Shown here: positions 8,815 through 18,467 of the stretch, piece by piece
Layout of the letters: every line of letters starts with the position of its first letter
Position numbering within the stretch: position 1 is the first letter of the stretch
DNA from: Dyella silvae
GTDB lineage: Bacteria; Pseudomonadota; Gammaproteobacteria; Xanthomonadales; Rhodanobacteraceae
NCBI RefSeq assembly: GCF_026421305.1
Contig: NZ_JAPJBQ010000002.1
Coordinates: 310,001-374,000 of the forward strand
DNA length: 64,000 nt
Direction: 5' to 3'
The notes under the pieces: model-generated
Told to the model about the DNA's origin: nothing
Seen by the model: the letters and a program-made list of their open reading frames with translations, nothing else
The model's database searches: none
Position numbers and translations under genes: made by a program

Positions 8815-9726
8815 ATGCAGCAAGAAGAACCAAGTATCGCCGAAGCGGACCGCCGCAGCATTGAGGCCTTCATCGAACGCGTGTGGTCGGAGGATGGACT
8901 GGCGGATCGCACCTTGGACGCGTATCGCCGTGACCTGGAAGGGCTGGCTCGCTGGCTGGGCGCGCAGGGGCAAAGCCTGCGCAGTGCGAAGCGGCAGCAT
9001 CTGTCCGCTTATCACGGTCACCAGCCGGTGGCCGTGCGCTCACTGGCGCGGCGGCAATCGGCGTTTCGCCGCTACTACGCGTTCATTGCGCGGACCGAGC
9101 CTGGGTTTGACGACCCTACCTTATTGATCGAACGGCCCAAGACGCCGCGCAGCCTGCCCAAGGCGCTGGCCGAGCGAGAGATCGAGGGCCTGCTGGATGC
9201 ACCGGATGCCGGCACGACACTGGGCCTTCGCGATCGCGCCATGCTGGAGCTGATGTACGCCTCGGGCCTGCGTGTGTCCGAGCTGGTGGAACTACCGTTG
9301 GCATCGCTCAACCTGCGCCAGGGCGTGGTGCGGGTGACCGGTAAGGGCGGTAAGGATCGGCTGGTGCCCATCGGCGAAGTGGCCGCCGAGCGCGTTGAGG
9401 CGTATCTGGCCACCGCCCGGCCGGTGCTGGCGAAGGGGCGGCAGCCTGTGGCCCTGTTCCTGTCCAACCGTGGGCAGGGCATGACCCGGCAGATGTTCTG
9501 GACGCTGGTAAAGCGGCACGCGCTGAGCGTGGGCATCGTGTCCAAGCGCATTTCCCCCCACGTCCTGCGCCATTCCTTTGCCACCCACCTGCTCAACCAC
9601 GGCGCCGATTTGCGTGCCCTGCAGATGTTGCTGGGCCATAGCGCCTTGAGCACGACGCAGATTTATACGCTGGTGGCCAAAGAGGGGCTGAAGCGCCTGC
9701 ATGCCCAGCATCATCCACGTGGATAA
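8815..9726 (+). CDS. xerD: Tyrosine site-specific recombinase XerD
   Basis: A 303-residue tyrosine recombinase, partner of XerC in resolving chromosome dimers at dif during division. Residues about 10-100 form the SAM-like core-binding domain and 115-300 the catalytic domain. All six catalytic positions are present: Arg153 (SGLRVSEL), Lys177 (TGKGGKDR), His249 and Arg252 (HVLRHSFATHLL), His275 (LGHS) and the nucleophile Tyr284 (TQIYT). They sit at a constant +5 offset from E. coli XerD. The start at 8815 (MQQEEPSIAE) fits the family length. The frame could open at 8725, but that would overlap the divergent RDD gene. It is chromosomal and not linked to phage or integron genes here. Confidence 0.95.
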   Translation: MQQEEPSIAEADRRSIEAFIERVWSEDGLADRTLDAYRRDLEGLARWLGAQGQSLRSAKRQHLSAYHGHQPVAVRSLARRQSAFRRYYAFIARTEPGFDDPTLLIERPKTPRSLPKALAEREIEGLLDAPDAGTTLGLRDRAMLELMYASGLRVSELVELPLASLNLRQGVVRVTGKGGKDRLVPIGEVAAERVEAYLATARPVLAKGRQPVALFLSNRGQGMTRQMFWTLVKRHALSVGIVSKRISPHVLRHSFATHLLNHGADLRALQMLLGHSALSTTQIYTLVAKEGLKRLHAQHHPRG

Positions 9727-9731
9727 CTGTA

Positions 9732-9998
9732 AGAGCCTGTTCAATACCTTTGCATAGCGCGCGTTGCTCGCCAGCGCCCGCCAGGAGTGGGGCGTGGCGC
9801 AGCGCCTGACTGGTGGTCAGGTCAAGCCGCGCACCGCTTCTTGGTGGGCGCTGGCGAGCAACCCTTCGGGCCGGGTCTGTTTGCCCACCATCCTGCGTCA
9901 TCACTCGGTTGTGTATCGACATACACGCCCTCGTTCTTCCTTGTCTGGCGGGCAAACAGCTCCCGGCGCGCGCTATGCAAAGGTATTGAACAGGCTCT
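9732..9998. repeat. MITE-like nested palindromic element with 32-bp terminal inverted repeats
   Basis: A 267-bp non-coding element bounded by a perfect 32-bp inverted repeat (9732-9763 and 9967-9998, beginning AGAGCCTGTTCAATACC). Inside lies a second inverted repeat of about 24 bp (9764-9787 and 9838-9861) with two mismatches, and at its centre a small hairpin CCTGAC/GTCAGG. I see no convincing target-site duplication and no transposase. It fills the gap between xerD and dsbC. A short frame across it (9764-10000) is probably a spurious product of the repeat. Confidence 0.75.
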
Positions 9999-10104
9999 AG
10001 GGCCCTGTGACCATTGGCTCGCAGAGCCGTTCATACGGCTGTGCGAGAATGAACGCCCCCGTCAACGTTTCCGCTGGCGGAAACGGTTGTTCAAGAGGTT
10101 TGCG

Positions 10105-10857
10105 ATGTTCAAGAAATGGCTGCTCGCGCTAGGTGTCTGCGGGCTTGCGTTCACTGCCAGTGCCGCTCCTGACACGGCGGCCACTAATCCGGAAGCCGTC
10201 GTTCGCAAGGCGGTGATGTCGGTGGCGCCCGGTATCTCCGTCGATTCGATCCGGCCTGCGCCGATGGCCGGTTTCTATCAAGTGATCGCCTCCGGCCAGC
10301 TGGTGTACGTGACTGCCGACGGCAAATACATGCTCAACGGCGACCTGATCGATCTGGCCAAGAAGAAAAACATCAACGACAACGGTTGGGCGGATTTCCG
10401 CAAGACCGAGCTGGCCAAGGTGCCCGAAAGCGACCGCATCGTGTTCGCGCCGGACAAGCCGCGTTATCGCGTCACCGTGTTTACCGATGTCACTTGCGGC
10501 TACTGCCGCAAGCTGCATGAGCACATTGCCGATTTCAACAAGGCCGGCATTGCGATCGAGTACGTGGCATGGCCGCGCGAGGGCGTGACCAATGAAGCCG
10601 GCCGCACCACCGCGACCTATAACGAGATGGTGTCGGTGTGGTGTGCCAGCGACCGCAAGGCGGCTTTCACCGCCGCCAAGCTGGGCAAGACCCCCAAGAC
10701 GACCAACTGTCCGAATCCGGTGAAAGACGAGTTTGATCTCGGTGTGAAGCTGGGCGTGAACGGTACGCCCACCATCATTGCCGAAGACGGCACCTTGCTC
10801 GGCGGCTATGTCACGCCCGAGCAGATGCTGCGCCTGCTGAACAAGACCGGCGGTTGA
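10105..10857 (+). CDS. dsbC: Periplasmic thiol:disulfide interchange protein DsbC
   Basis: A 250-residue periplasmic disulfide isomerase that corrects wrong disulfides and is kept reduced by DsbD. It has a Sec signal peptide (residues 1-20, MFKKWLLALGVCGLAFTASA, cleaved before Ala-Pro). An N-terminal dimerisation domain (about 25-85) is followed by a thioredoxin fold with active site CGYC at 131-134 and cis-Pro222 (GTPTI). A second Cys pair (180, 202) matches the structural disulfide of DsbC. The start at 10105 follows from the signal peptide, and the longer upstream frame runs through the repeat element. It stands alone between xerD and purL. A xerD-dsbC arrangement is also common in gammaproteobacteria. 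Confidence 0.93.
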   Translation: MFKKWLLALGVCGLAFTASAAPDTAATNPEAVVRKAVMSVAPGISVDSIRPAPMAGFYQVIASGQLVYVTADGKYMLNGDLIDLAKKKNINDNGWADFRKTELAKVPESDRIVFAPDKPRYRVTVFTDVTCGYCRKLHEHIADFNKAGIAIEYVAWPREGVTNEAGRTTATYNEMVSVWCASDRKAAFTAAKLGKTPKTTNCPNPVKDEFDLGVKLGVNGTPTIIAEDGTLLGGYVTPEQMLRLLNKTGG

Positions 10858-11048
10858 TCGTCGGTCGGGGGGGAGTGCCTCCGTTGCGCTCCCTTCGTTG
10901 CCTATAGGTAACGGAAACAAGGGGTTGGGCCCATTGGCGGCTTAAAGCCCCGGCGACCATCGGCGAACATGCAACGTGCTGCGCCGCCGCAGTCTTGATG
11001 CTCCTTGGGGTACAATGCGCGTTTCCCGCATAGCCCCTACGTTCCCCG

Positions 11049-14000
11049 ATGATCGCACTCGACGGGCAGAGCGCCCTCTCGCCTTTTCGTCTCGAACGCC
11101 TGAACGCCCGCCTGGAAGCCATTCACCGTGGCACGCGCGTCCAAGCTTCGTGGTTCGTTTATTTCATTGACGCCGATGCGGTGCCGGAGGGCGAACAGCG
11201 CCGCCGCCTGCTCGAGGTACTGGAGGCGAAGGACGCCAGGCCAGAACAGGCGTCTCTCTGGGTGGTGCCGCGTCTGGGCACGATTTCGCCCTGGTCGAGC
11301 AAAGCCACTGACATCCTTCATGGCGCCGGCTTCGATGTGCGGCGTGTCGAGCGTGCCGTTGCCTGGCAAGTCGCCGGCCTGCCGGCCGCCGGGTCGGAAC
11401 AGTACGACGCCGTAACGGCCGTGCTGCACGACGCCATGACGCAGTCGGTGCTCACCAGCCTGGATCAGGCCCAGCACTTGTTCCTCGCCGGCCAGCCCGG
11501 TCCGCTGGTGCATGTGGCGCTGGGCAGTGACGCCAAGGCGGCGCTGGACAAGGCCAACAAGGAACTCGGCCTGGCGCTGGCTGACGACGAAATCGACTAC
11601 CTCACGGCACGCTATGCCGAGCTGGGCCGCGACCCGTCGGACGCCGAACTCTTCATGTTCGCGCAGGCCAACTCCGAGCATTGCCGCCACAAGGTGTTCA
11701 ACGCCAGTTGGACGCTGGATGGCGAGGCTCAGGAGAAGAGCCTGTTCGCCATGATCAAGAACACCCACCAGCACTCGCCTGCGCATACGTTGTCCGCCTA
11801 CAAGGACAACGCCGCCGTGATCGAGGGCTATGAAGGCAATCGCTTCTTCGCCGACGAAGACGGCGTGTGGCGCGCCCATCCTGAGCGCGTCGAGTACGCG
11901 ATCAAGGTGGAAACGCACAACCATCCCACCGCCATCGCGCCGTGGCCGGGTGCTGCGACCGGCGCTGGCGGCGAGATTCGCGACGAAGGTGCCACCGGCC
12001 GTGGCGCCAAGCCCAAGGCGGGCCTGACCGGTTTCTCGGTGTCCGACTTGCGCATCCCGGGCAAGCCGCGTCCGTGGGAAGTGGATCGTCCGCTGCCGCC
12101 GCACATGGCGACCGCATTTGAAATCATGCGCGACGGCCCGTTGGGTGCCGCCGCGTTCAACAACGAGTTTGGACGCCCGGCGCTGGGCGGCTATTTCCGC
12201 ACCTACGAGCACGAAACCGGTGAAGCCGGCGTGCGCCGTGGTTACGACAAGCCCATCATGATCGCCGGTGGTCTGGCCAACATTCGCGCGCGCGATGTGC
12301 AGAAGCGCGACGTGCAGCCGGGCAACAAGGTCATCGTGCTGGGCGGCCCGGCCATGCTGATCGGCCTGGGTGGTGGCGCGGCATCGTCGGTGTCGTCGGG
12401 TACCTCCAGCAAGGAACTGGATTTCGCCTCCGTGCAGCGCGACAACGCCGAGATGGAGCGCCGCTGCCAGCAGGTCATCGACAGTTGCTGGTCGCGTAAC
12501 GAGAAAAACCCGATCGTCAGCGTCCACGACGTGGGCGCGGGCGGTCTGTCCAACGCGATTCCGGAATTGCTCAATGACGCTGGCGTGGGTGGTCGGATCG
12601 ACCTTTCCCGCGTGCCTTGCGACGACCCCTCGCTGTCGCCCATGCAGATCTGGAGCAACGAATCGCAGGAGCGCTACGTGCTCGCGATCGGCCCGGAAGA
12701 CCTGGCCGAGTTCGAGGCGTACTGCGCACGCGAGCGCTGCCCGTACGCCGTGGTGGGCGACGCGACCGCCGAGCGCCGCCTGGTGGTGCACGATCCGCGC
12801 ACCGACACCAACGTGATCGATCTGCCGATGGATGTGCTGTTCGGCAAGGCGCCGCGCATGCATCGTGACGCCACGCACGTGAAACCGCGCGTCGACCTGA
12901 TCCCCGATCTCGCCGGCATCAGCATGGACGAAGCGCTGATGCGCGTGCTGCGCTTGCCGACCGTGGGCAGCAAGAGCTTCCTCATCACCATCGGCGACCG
13001 CACCGTGGGCGGCCTCAATGCGCGCGACCCGATGGTGGGTCCGTGGCAGGTGCCGGTGGCCGATTGCGCTGTCACCATCACCGACTTCGACGGTTACACC
13101 GGCGAAGCGATGGCGATGGCTGAGCGCGCGCCGGTGGCTTTGCTGAGCAGTGCCGACGCCGCGCGTCTGGCCGTGGGCGAAGCCATTACCAACCTGGCGG
13201 CTGCACCGATTGCCTCGCTGAGCGAAGTGCGCATGTCGGCCAACTGGATGGCCGCGGTGAACTTCCCCGGCGAAGACGCTGCGTTGTTCGACGCGGTGAA
13301 GGCCGTGGGCATGGAGCTGTGCCCGGAACTGGATATCTCCATCCCCGTCGGCAAGGACTCGCTGTCCATGCAGACCGTGTGGAAGGACGGCGATACCGTG
13401 CAGCGCACAGTGTCCCCGGTGTCGCTGGTGATCACCGGCTTCGCGCGCGTCACGGACGTGCGCCGCACGCTCACGCCGCAGCTGCGCCTGGATCGCGGCG
13501 ATTCCGAACTGTGGTTGCTCGACCTCGGCGCCTGCCGCGATCGCCTCGGCGGTTCCGCGCTGACCCAGGTGTTCAACCGTGGTGGTGGCGTGCCGCCGGA
13601 TCTGGACGACGCCAAGCGCCTGAAGTCGCTGTTCAACCTGGTGCAGGAAGCCAATGCCAGCGGCTTGCTGTTGGCTTATCACGACCGCTCCGACGGCGGC
13701 GTGATCATCACGTTGCTGGAAATGGCTTTTGCCGGCCATTGCGGCCTGGAAATTCAGCTCGACGGTTGGGCCGAGGCGGCGCTGCGCGCGCTGTTCAACG
13801 AAGAGCTCGGTGCCGTGCTGCAGGTGGCGTCGGCCAATCGCGAAGCGTTCGAAGCGCTGCTGGTCAAGCATGAGCTGACCGGCATGGCGTATCGCATCGG
13901 CCGTCCCAAGGAAAAGCTGGGTATCAAGCTGTTCCACAACGGCGAAGCGCTGTTCAAGTGGAACTGGCGCACGCTGTTCGAAGCGTGGAATGAAACCAGC

Positions 14001-14909
14001 TACGCCATGCAGCGCCTGCGCGACAACCCGGTGACTGCTGACGCCGAAAATGAGTGGCGCCTCGACGATGCCGATCCGGGCATCAGTCCCAAGCTCACTT
14101 TTGAGCCGTCCGACGATATCGCCGCACCGTATATCGCCAAGGGCGCCAAGCCGCGCGTGGCGGTGGTGCGCGAGCAGGGCGTCAATGGCCAGGTGGAAAT
14201 GGCCGCGGCGTTTACCCGCGCAGGCTTCGAGGCGGTGGACGTCCATATGACCGACCTCGCCAGCGGCCGCATCAAGCTGGCCGATTTCCGCGGCCTTGCT
14301 GCGTGTGGCGGCTTCTCGTACGGCGACGTGCTGGGAGCTGGTCGTGGCTGGGCGACGTCGATTCTCTACAACGATTATCTGCGTGCCGAGTTCAGCACGT
14401 TCTTTGCCGACGACACGCGTTTCGCGCTGGGCGTCTGCAACGGCTGCCAGATGATCAGCCAGCTGAAGGACATCATCCCTGGCGCGCAGCATTGGCCGAA
14501 GTTCCTGCGTAACGCCTCCGAGCAGTACGAAGCGCGCGTGGCCACGTTGGAAGTGCTCGATTCGCCGAGCATCTTCTTCAAGGGCATGACCGGCTCGCGT
14601 ATTCCGGTGGCGGTGGCGCACGGCGAAGGCCGCGTGAGCTTCCCTTACAGCTGCAGCCCGTCCAAGGCGAACGGGGCGCTGCGTTACGTGGACAACCGCG
14701 GCAAGCCCACCGAAGACTTCCCGTTGAACCCGAACGGCTCGCCGGGCGGCCTCACCGGCTTCACTGCCGCTGATGGTCGCGTGACGATCATGATGCCGCA
14801 CCCTGAGCGTGTGTTCCGCAGCGTGCAGATGAGCTGGCATCCGGAGAAGTGGGGCGAGGATTCGCCGTGGATGCGCATGTTCCGCAACGCTCGCGTGTGG
14901 TGTGGCTGA
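11049..14909 (+). CDS. purL: Phosphoribosylformylglycinamidine synthase
   Basis: A 1286-residue single-chain FGAM synthase, fourth step of de novo purine synthesis: FGAR + glutamine + ATP to FGAM. Domain order is the N-terminal PurS-like domain (1-150), a linker, two AIRS-like halves (about 220-1000, with [12 protein letters not shown] and [12 protein letters not shown]) and a C-terminal class I glutamine amidotransferase domain (about 1030-1286). The latter has nucleophile Cys1130 in ALGVCNGCQ and the HPER histidine/glutamate near the end. Length matches the long gram-negative form, which needs no separate PurQ or PurS. It is monocistronic as far as I can see. A 1267-aa open frame on the opposite strand is an antisense shadow. 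Confidence 0.97.
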   Translation: MIALDGQSALSPFRLERLNARLEAIHRGTRVQASWFVYFIDADAVPEGEQRRRLLEVLEAKDARPEQASLWVVPRLGTISPWSSKATDILHGAGFDVRRVERAVAWQVAGLPAAGSEQYDAVTAVLHDAMTQSVLTSLDQAQHLFLAGQPGPLVHVALGSDAKAALDKANKELGLALADDEIDYLTARYAELGRDPSDAELFMFAQANSEHCRHKVFNASWTLDGEAQEKSLFAMIKNTHQHSPAHTLSAYKDNAAVIEGYEGNRFFADEDGVWRAHPERVEYAIKVETHNHPTAIAPWPGAATGAGGEIRDEGATGRGAKPKAGLTGFSVSDLRIPGKPRPWEVDRPLPPHMATAFEIMRDGPLGAAAFNNEFGRPALGGYFRTYEHETGEAGVRRGYDKPIMIAGGLANIRARDVQKRDVQPGNKVIVLGGPAMLIGLGGGAASSVSSGTSSKELDFASVQRDNAEMERRCQQVIDSCWSRNEKNPIVSVHDVGAGGLSNAIPELLNDAGVGGRIDLSRVPCDDPSLSPMQIWSNESQERYVLAIGPEDLAEFEAYCARERCPYAVVGDATAERRLVVHDPRTDTNVIDLPMDVLFGKAPRMHRDATHVKPRVDLIPDLAGISMDEALMRVLRLPTVGSKSFLITIGDRTVGGLNARDPMVGPWQVPVADCAVTITDFDGYTGEAMAMAERAPVALLSSADAARLAVGEAITNLAAAPIASLSEVRMSANWMAAVNFPGEDAALFDAVKAVGMELCPELDISIPVGKDSLSMQTVWKDGDTVQRTVSPVSLVITGFARVTDVRRTLTPQLRLDRGDSELWLLDLGACRDRLGGSALTQVFNRGGGVPPDLDDAKRLKSLFNLVQEANASGLLLAYHDRSDGGVIITLLEMAFAGHCGLEIQLDGWAEAALRALFNEELGAVLQVASANREAFEALLVKHELTGMAYRIGRPKEKLGIKLFHNGEALFKWNWRTLFEAWNETSYAMQRLRDNPVTADAENEWRLDDADPGISPKLTFEPSDDIAAPYIAKGAKPRVAVVREQGVNGQVEMAAAFTRAGFEAVDVHMTDLASGRIKLADFRGLAACGGFSYGDVLGAGRGWATSILYNDYLRAEFSTFFADDTRFALGVCNGCQMISQLKDIIPGAQHWPKFLRNASEQYEARVATLEVLDSPSIFFKGMTGSRIPVAVAHGEGRVSFPYSCSPSKANGALRYVDNRGKPTEDFPLNPNGSPGGLTGFTAADGRVTIMMPHPERVFRSVQMSWHPEKWGEDSPWMRMFRNARVWCG

Positions 14910-14942
14910 TGAGGTGCGGCCGCGCTGGGTTTAACCCGTAGC

Positions 14943-15707
14943 GTGGCCACTCCCGTCGCCCGCTGGTTTGCGCGGGTGCTGCCAGCGGCAGCGTGGACCG
15001 GTCTGGTCGCGCTGCTGCCCTGGTGGGTGGGTTTGTCGGTATTACTGTTGTTCGTAGCGGGAGCGATTGCGTTTGACCGGCGCATCGTGCACTACGCCGA
15101 ACTTTGCCGGCGCGGCCTGCGGTGGGGTTTGCCCGGTCTGCTGTTTGCCGTGCAGCGCGCGCTGGGCGGTGATTTGCTGGCATGGGGAGCGGCGTTGCTG
15201 GGTGCCCTGGTGGGTTTCTCGCTGGTGGCGTTGATGGAGTCGTTGCTGGACCACCGGGTACGTCTGTCCACTGCGGCGGCCGTATCGCCGGAATGGAGCG
15301 AGCTGGCATTGGCGCCCGTGGGGCCTGCGGCACACATCATCGAGTTGTCGCGGGTGAACTGGTGCGAGGTGGCCGGCGAATTCGCGGATCCAGCGGGTGA
15401 TCCGGTGCGCTTCGAGAGCAATGGCAACGGCCATGGCAACGGCCGTGGTCGTTATGTGTTTGCGGAAGGGCGGGTGATCGATAAGGCCAGTCCGCGTTGC
15501 TGTTTCGGTCCGGGCGGACGATGGTTTGCCGCGAGTCTGCCGGGCGGTCGCGGCGAAGTGTTATGGGACAGGCGGAGCGATCATCTCCATCGCCTGATGG
15601 GTTGGCAGCTCAGCGGTTGGGAAGGTGAGCAGCCGTGGTTGGCGCGAGGCAGTGATGGCGTGCCGGCGCCTTTGCACGAGGTGCTGGGTCAGGGGCGGCG
15701 ACGCTAG
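14943..15707 (+). CDS. Hypothetical membrane protein
   Basis: A 254-residue protein I do not recognise, with a GTG start at 14943, 33 bp after purL and in the same direction. The first 100 residues hold three or four hydrophobic segments (about 12-28, 30-45, 60-75, 80-98), so it is probably an inner-membrane protein. The C-terminal 150 residues are soluble, with a Gly/Asn-rich tract (SNGNGHGNGRGRY, around residue 160) coded by short direct repeats, and a WQLSGWEGEQPWLARG segment. No enzymatic motif is evident. It could be cotranscribed with purL or with the glycosyltransferase 31 bp downstream. Codon use looks native. Confidence 0.6.
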   Translation: MATPVARWFARVLPAAAWTGLVALLPWWVGLSVLLLFVAGAIAFDRRIVHYAELCRRGLRWGLPGLLFAVQRALGGDLLAWGAALLGALVGFSLVALMESLLDHRVRLSTAAAVSPEWSELALAPVGPAAHIIELSRVNWCEVAGEFADPAGDPVRFESNGNGHGNGRGRYVFAEGRVIDKASPRCCFGPGGRWFAASLPGGRGEVLWDRRSDHLHRLMGWQLSGWEGEQPWLARGSDGVPAPLHEVLGQGRRR

Positions 15708-15738
15708 TCGACTCCAGCGTCACATGCCTTGGCCTTGA

Positions 15739-16689
15739 ATGTTTGAGACAACGGATGCCTTGCGCATACTTGATGCTGTGACTACCGACGCTTCCCCTTC
15801 TTTGTCCGCCGTGCTCCCGGTCAGCGTGATCGTGGTGGCTGCCGATAGCGGCCCGACGCTGCGCGATTGCGTGCGCCGCGTGCTCGCCTGCGATGTGCCG
15901 CTGGAAATGATCCTGGTCGACAACGCTTCGGCCGACGGCATACCGCAGGCGATTGCGCGTGGGCACGAGAGCGATCAACGCCTCCGTGTCGTCTACAACC
16001 ACGCCAACCTGGGTTTCGGCCCGGCGGTGAACCGGGGTGCTGCGCAAGCGCATGGTCAGTCGGTGCTGGTGCTCAATCCGGACTGCCTGATCGACACAGC
16101 CGAGTTGCGCCGCCTGCTGGAGATTCTGGCTACGCATCCGCGCGCAGGTGTGATCGGCGCGGTGGTGTGCGACGAAAGCGGCGTGCCTGATCCAGCCTCG
16201 TACCGTCGCGATCCTTTGCTCAGGCGGTCGCTGAATACCATGTTCGGGCGCGCAGGCGAGGGCGTGAATATCGAGGGCCCGATACCGCATGAACTAGTGG
16301 AGGCGGAAGCCGTATCCGGCGCGCTGATGCTGTTGCCGCGCCGCGTCTTCAACTACCTCGCCGGTTTCGACGAAGACTACTTCCTGCATTGCGAAGATCT
16401 GGACCTGTGTCGCCGCGTGCGCGATGCCGGTTACAAGGTCATGCTCGCAGGCGACGTGCGCGTGCTGCATGGCAAGGGCAGCTCGAGCCGTCATCGCCCG
16501 GTGTTCGTGAGCCGCCACAAGCATCGCGGCATGTGGCGCTGGTTCCGCAAGTTCGATCCGGATGCGCGCAAACCCGTGGTGGCAGCGCTGGTGTGGCTGG
16601 GTATCTGGACGCATTTTCTGTTGCAGATTCCCGGCCAGTTGTCGCGACTTGCCCGACGCAAGCTCGCAAGCAAAAAGAGCTCGGCATGA
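15739..16689 (+). CDS. Family 2 glycosyltransferase, rhamnosyltransferase-like
   Basis: A 316-residue GT-A fold inverting glycosyltransferase resembling WbbL-type rhamnosyltransferases. It would move an activated sugar onto a polysaccharide or lipid acceptor at the inner face of the cytoplasmic membrane. The VSVIVVAADSG N-terminal strand, EMILVDNASADG, NLGFGPAVNRG, the metal-binding region VLNPDCLI (in place of a classical DxD) and FDEDYFLHCEDLDLCRRVRDAGY are seen. A C-terminal hydrophobic stretch (about 280-300) may anchor it in the membrane. Its stop overlaps the start of the EamA transporter gene (ATGA), so the two are translationally coupled. The sugar and acceptor are unknown. Confidence 0.85.
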   Translation: MFETTDALRILDAVTTDASPSLSAVLPVSVIVVAADSGPTLRDCVRRVLACDVPLEMILVDNASADGIPQAIARGHESDQRLRVVYNHANLGFGPAVNRGAAQAHGQSVLVLNPDCLIDTAELRRLLEILATHPRAGVIGAVVCDESGVPDPASYRRDPLLRRSLNTMFGRAGEGVNIEGPIPHELVEAEAVSGALMLLPRRVFNYLAGFDEDYFLHCEDLDLCRRVRDAGYKVMLAGDVRVLHGKGSSSRHRPVFVSRHKHRGMWRWFRKFDPDARKPVVAALVWLGIWTHFLLQIPGQLSRLARRKLASKKSSA

Positions 16690-17585
16690 GTGCGTCGGCC
16701 AGGCGCGCCGCCACCTTCGCCACCTTGGGTTTAATTGCCGTCACGGCCGTCTGGGGCTCCACCTTCTTCCTGATCAAGGATCTGGTGGCGCGGATGCCGG
16801 TGGCCGATTTTCTGGCGGTGCGCTTTCTCATCGCTGCGCTGGTGATGGTGGTGTTGTTCCATCGTCCGCTGTTTCGCCTGAGCCGCCGCGAGTGGGTACA
16901 AGGCCTCGGGCTGGGCGCCATTTTCGGTATTGCCCAACTGCTGCAAACCACCGGCCTCGAACACACGTCAGCGAGCATCAGCGGTTTTGTCACTGGCATG
17001 TACGTGGTGTTCACGCCACTGCTTGGGACCGTGCTTTTGCGGCAGCGGCTGCCTTCCGTGACCTGGATTGCGGTTCTTCTTTCGGTGGGCGGCCTTGGTC
17101 TGCTCGCCTTGCATGGGCTCAGCATCGGATATGGCGTGTGGCTGACGCTCGCTTCGGCGGCGCTCTACGGCCTGCATATCGTGGGTCTCGGGACGTGGTC
17201 GCGGCCAGGCAGTGCCTTTGCGCTTTCCACCGTGCAGGTGCTCGTGATCGCCGTCGTGTGCACGTTGGCGACATTACCCGCCGGTCCCACGCTGCCGCCC
17301 GACGCGGGCGCATGGGCCGCGGTGCTCTACATGGCGCTGTTCGCCGGCGCGGGCGCCATGCTGGTGCAGACCTGGGCACAGGCGCATCTGTCGCCCACGC
17401 GTGCCGCCATCGTGATGACGCTGGAGCCCGTATTTGCTGCGGGCTTTGCGGTGACGTTCGGCCATGATGCGCTGACCTGGCGCATGCTGGCCGGTGGCGC
17501 GCTCGTGCTGGCTGCGATGTATCTGGTGGAACTGGCGCCGCGCAGCGCGGCGGTGAAGGCAGAAGGGTTACACCACGAAGTCTGA
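16686..17585 (+). CDS. EamA/DMT-superfamily transporter
   Basis: A 299-residue drug/metabolite transporter with ten predicted transmembrane helices made of two EamA repeats (about 10-140 and 150-285). Typical family features are the VTAVWGSTFFLIK first helix, VRFLIAALVMV, and in the second repeat a MTLEPVFAAGFAVTFGHD block. The ATG at 16686 overlaps the glycosyltransferase stop in an ATGA arrangement, which fixes the start. Such permeases export amino acids, metabolites or lipid-linked intermediates, and the substrate cannot be read from sequence. Coupling to a glycosyltransferase could mean an envelope substrate, but this is inference. Confidence 0.87.
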   Translation: MSASARRAATFATLGLIAVTAVWGSTFFLIKDLVARMPVADFLAVRFLIAALVMVVLFHRPLFRLSRREWVQGLGLGAIFGIAQLLQTTGLEHTSASISGFVTGMYVVFTPLLGTVLLRQRLPSVTWIAVLLSVGGLGLLALHGLSIGYGVWLTLASAALYGLHIVGLGTWSRPGSAFALSTVQVLVIAVVCTLATLPAGPTLPPDAGAWAAVLYMALFAGAGAMLVQTWAQAHLSPTRAAIVMTLEPVFAAGFAVTFGHDALTWRMLAGGALVLAAMYLVELAPRSAAVKAEGLHHEV

Positions 17586-17612
17586 GCGTGCGCTCCCACA
17601 ACAGGCGTCAAC

Positions 17613-18125
17613 TCAGTCCTTTTGCCTGGGTGGCCGCGGTTGCAACGCAATGCGCACCAGGTAGATCACGATGGCGATGTTGGCAATCAGCGCGCCCAGT
17701 TTCAGCCAGGTGAAGTGAAACAGCGTCTCGTACGCCTCCAGCGGAATCAGCGAGCTGGTGGCAATCACCGTGAACCACTCCGCCCAGTGTTTGCGTAGCC
17801 ACAGCCCGGTGCCTTCCGTCGCGAAGATCGCCGCATAAGCGAGCGCGACCAGTCCGATTGCCACGAACTTGCTCGGACCGAGTTCCTCCAGCAGACCGAC
17901 CAGCCTCCAGCGCAGCCCGTTGCTATCGGTGAGCGACAAGTGCTCCAGCCAGTGCACCAGCTTCTCGAAGTTCTGCTCGCGATCCAGGTGAAACGCAAAG
18001 GCCGCTACCAGCACGAGGCATACCGTCTTCACCGCCTTGTAGATGGCGATGATGCGAAGGCCCAGGCTGTGTTGCGCCTCGATCTCAGAGGTGGGCTCGG
18101 TGATGTGATGGTGGTGTTCGGTCAT
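17613..18125 (-). CDS. DUF2127 family membrane protein
   Basis: A 170-residue protein of the DUF2127 family. After a His-rich N-terminus (MTEHHHHITEP) come four hydrophobic helices at about residues 25-45, 88-108, 115-135 and 140-160, with HSLGLRIIAIYKAVKTV and EGTGLWLRKHWAEWFT as family-like blocks. The function of the family is unknown. The start at 18125 is preferred. The frame extends to 18203, but that extension shows no family-like sequence. It is convergent with the EamA gene and faces away from the ybdD-cstA pair. The His run could bind metal, but this is speculation. Confidence 0.75.
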   Translation of the reverse strand: MTEHHHHITEPTSEIEAQHSLGLRIIAIYKAVKTVCLVLVAAFAFHLDREQNFEKLVHWLEHLSLTDSNGLRWRLVGLLEELGPSKFVAIGLVALAYAAIFATEGTGLWLRKHWAEWFTVIATSSLIPLEAYETLFHFTWLKLGALIANIAIVIYLVRIALQPRPPRQKD

Positions 18126-18261
18126 GGGGAGGCGAGCAGCGGGACCTGCGGGGGCACTGCGAGATGATGGGGGTAACCGTACCGAAAGCCCAGCCCTGGC
18201 CACCTATGAAAAAGGCCACACCCCGGCAGCGGTGTGGCCTTGCATGAACCCTGCGGCGCAT

Positions 18262-18456
18262 TCAGCAGCAGCGTCCGCCCGTACCTTTATAGCGGGCGAT
18301 CTGCCGTTCGCGGAAGAACTCCTTATAGCTCGGCACCGGCCGGTCCGGGTGGTGCTCGCGCAGATGTTTCACGTAGACGTCGTAGTCGGGAATGCCGCAG
18401 CAGAGGCGGGCGGTTTGCACCGCCCACTTCCGTATGGCCTGCAGGTTCGCTTTCAT
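18262..18456 (-). CDS. ybdD: YbdD/YjiX family small protein (DUF466)
   Basis: A 64-residue protein of the YbdD/YjiX family, found next to CstA-type peptide/pyruvate carriers in many bacteria and needed for their transport activity in enterobacteria. The core PDYDVYVKHLREHHPDRPVPSYKEFFRERQIARYKG is diagnostic, and the protein ends in CC. The start at 18456 (MKANLQAIRKW) has its Shine-Dalgarno GAGGG formed from the stop codon of cstA (TGAGGG). Translation is therefore likely coupled to that of cstA. An ATG at 18471 in the same frame would overlap the cstA stop and is less likely. Confidence 0.88.
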   Translation of the reverse strand: MKANLQAIRKWAVQTARLCCGIPDYDVYVKHLREHHPDRPVPSYKEFFRERQIARYKGTGGRCC

Positions 18457-18467
18457 GATCACAACCC

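Noticed and set aside
9764-10000. 78-residue ORF within the palindromic element
   Set aside because: It is encoded by the repeat arms themselves and lacks a ribosome site. Probably a repeat artefact.
11037-14840. 1267-residue open frame on the minus strand
   Set aside because: Lies wholly opposite purL. Its His/Arg/Gly-rich translation has no family features, a typical antisense shadow in GC-rich DNA.
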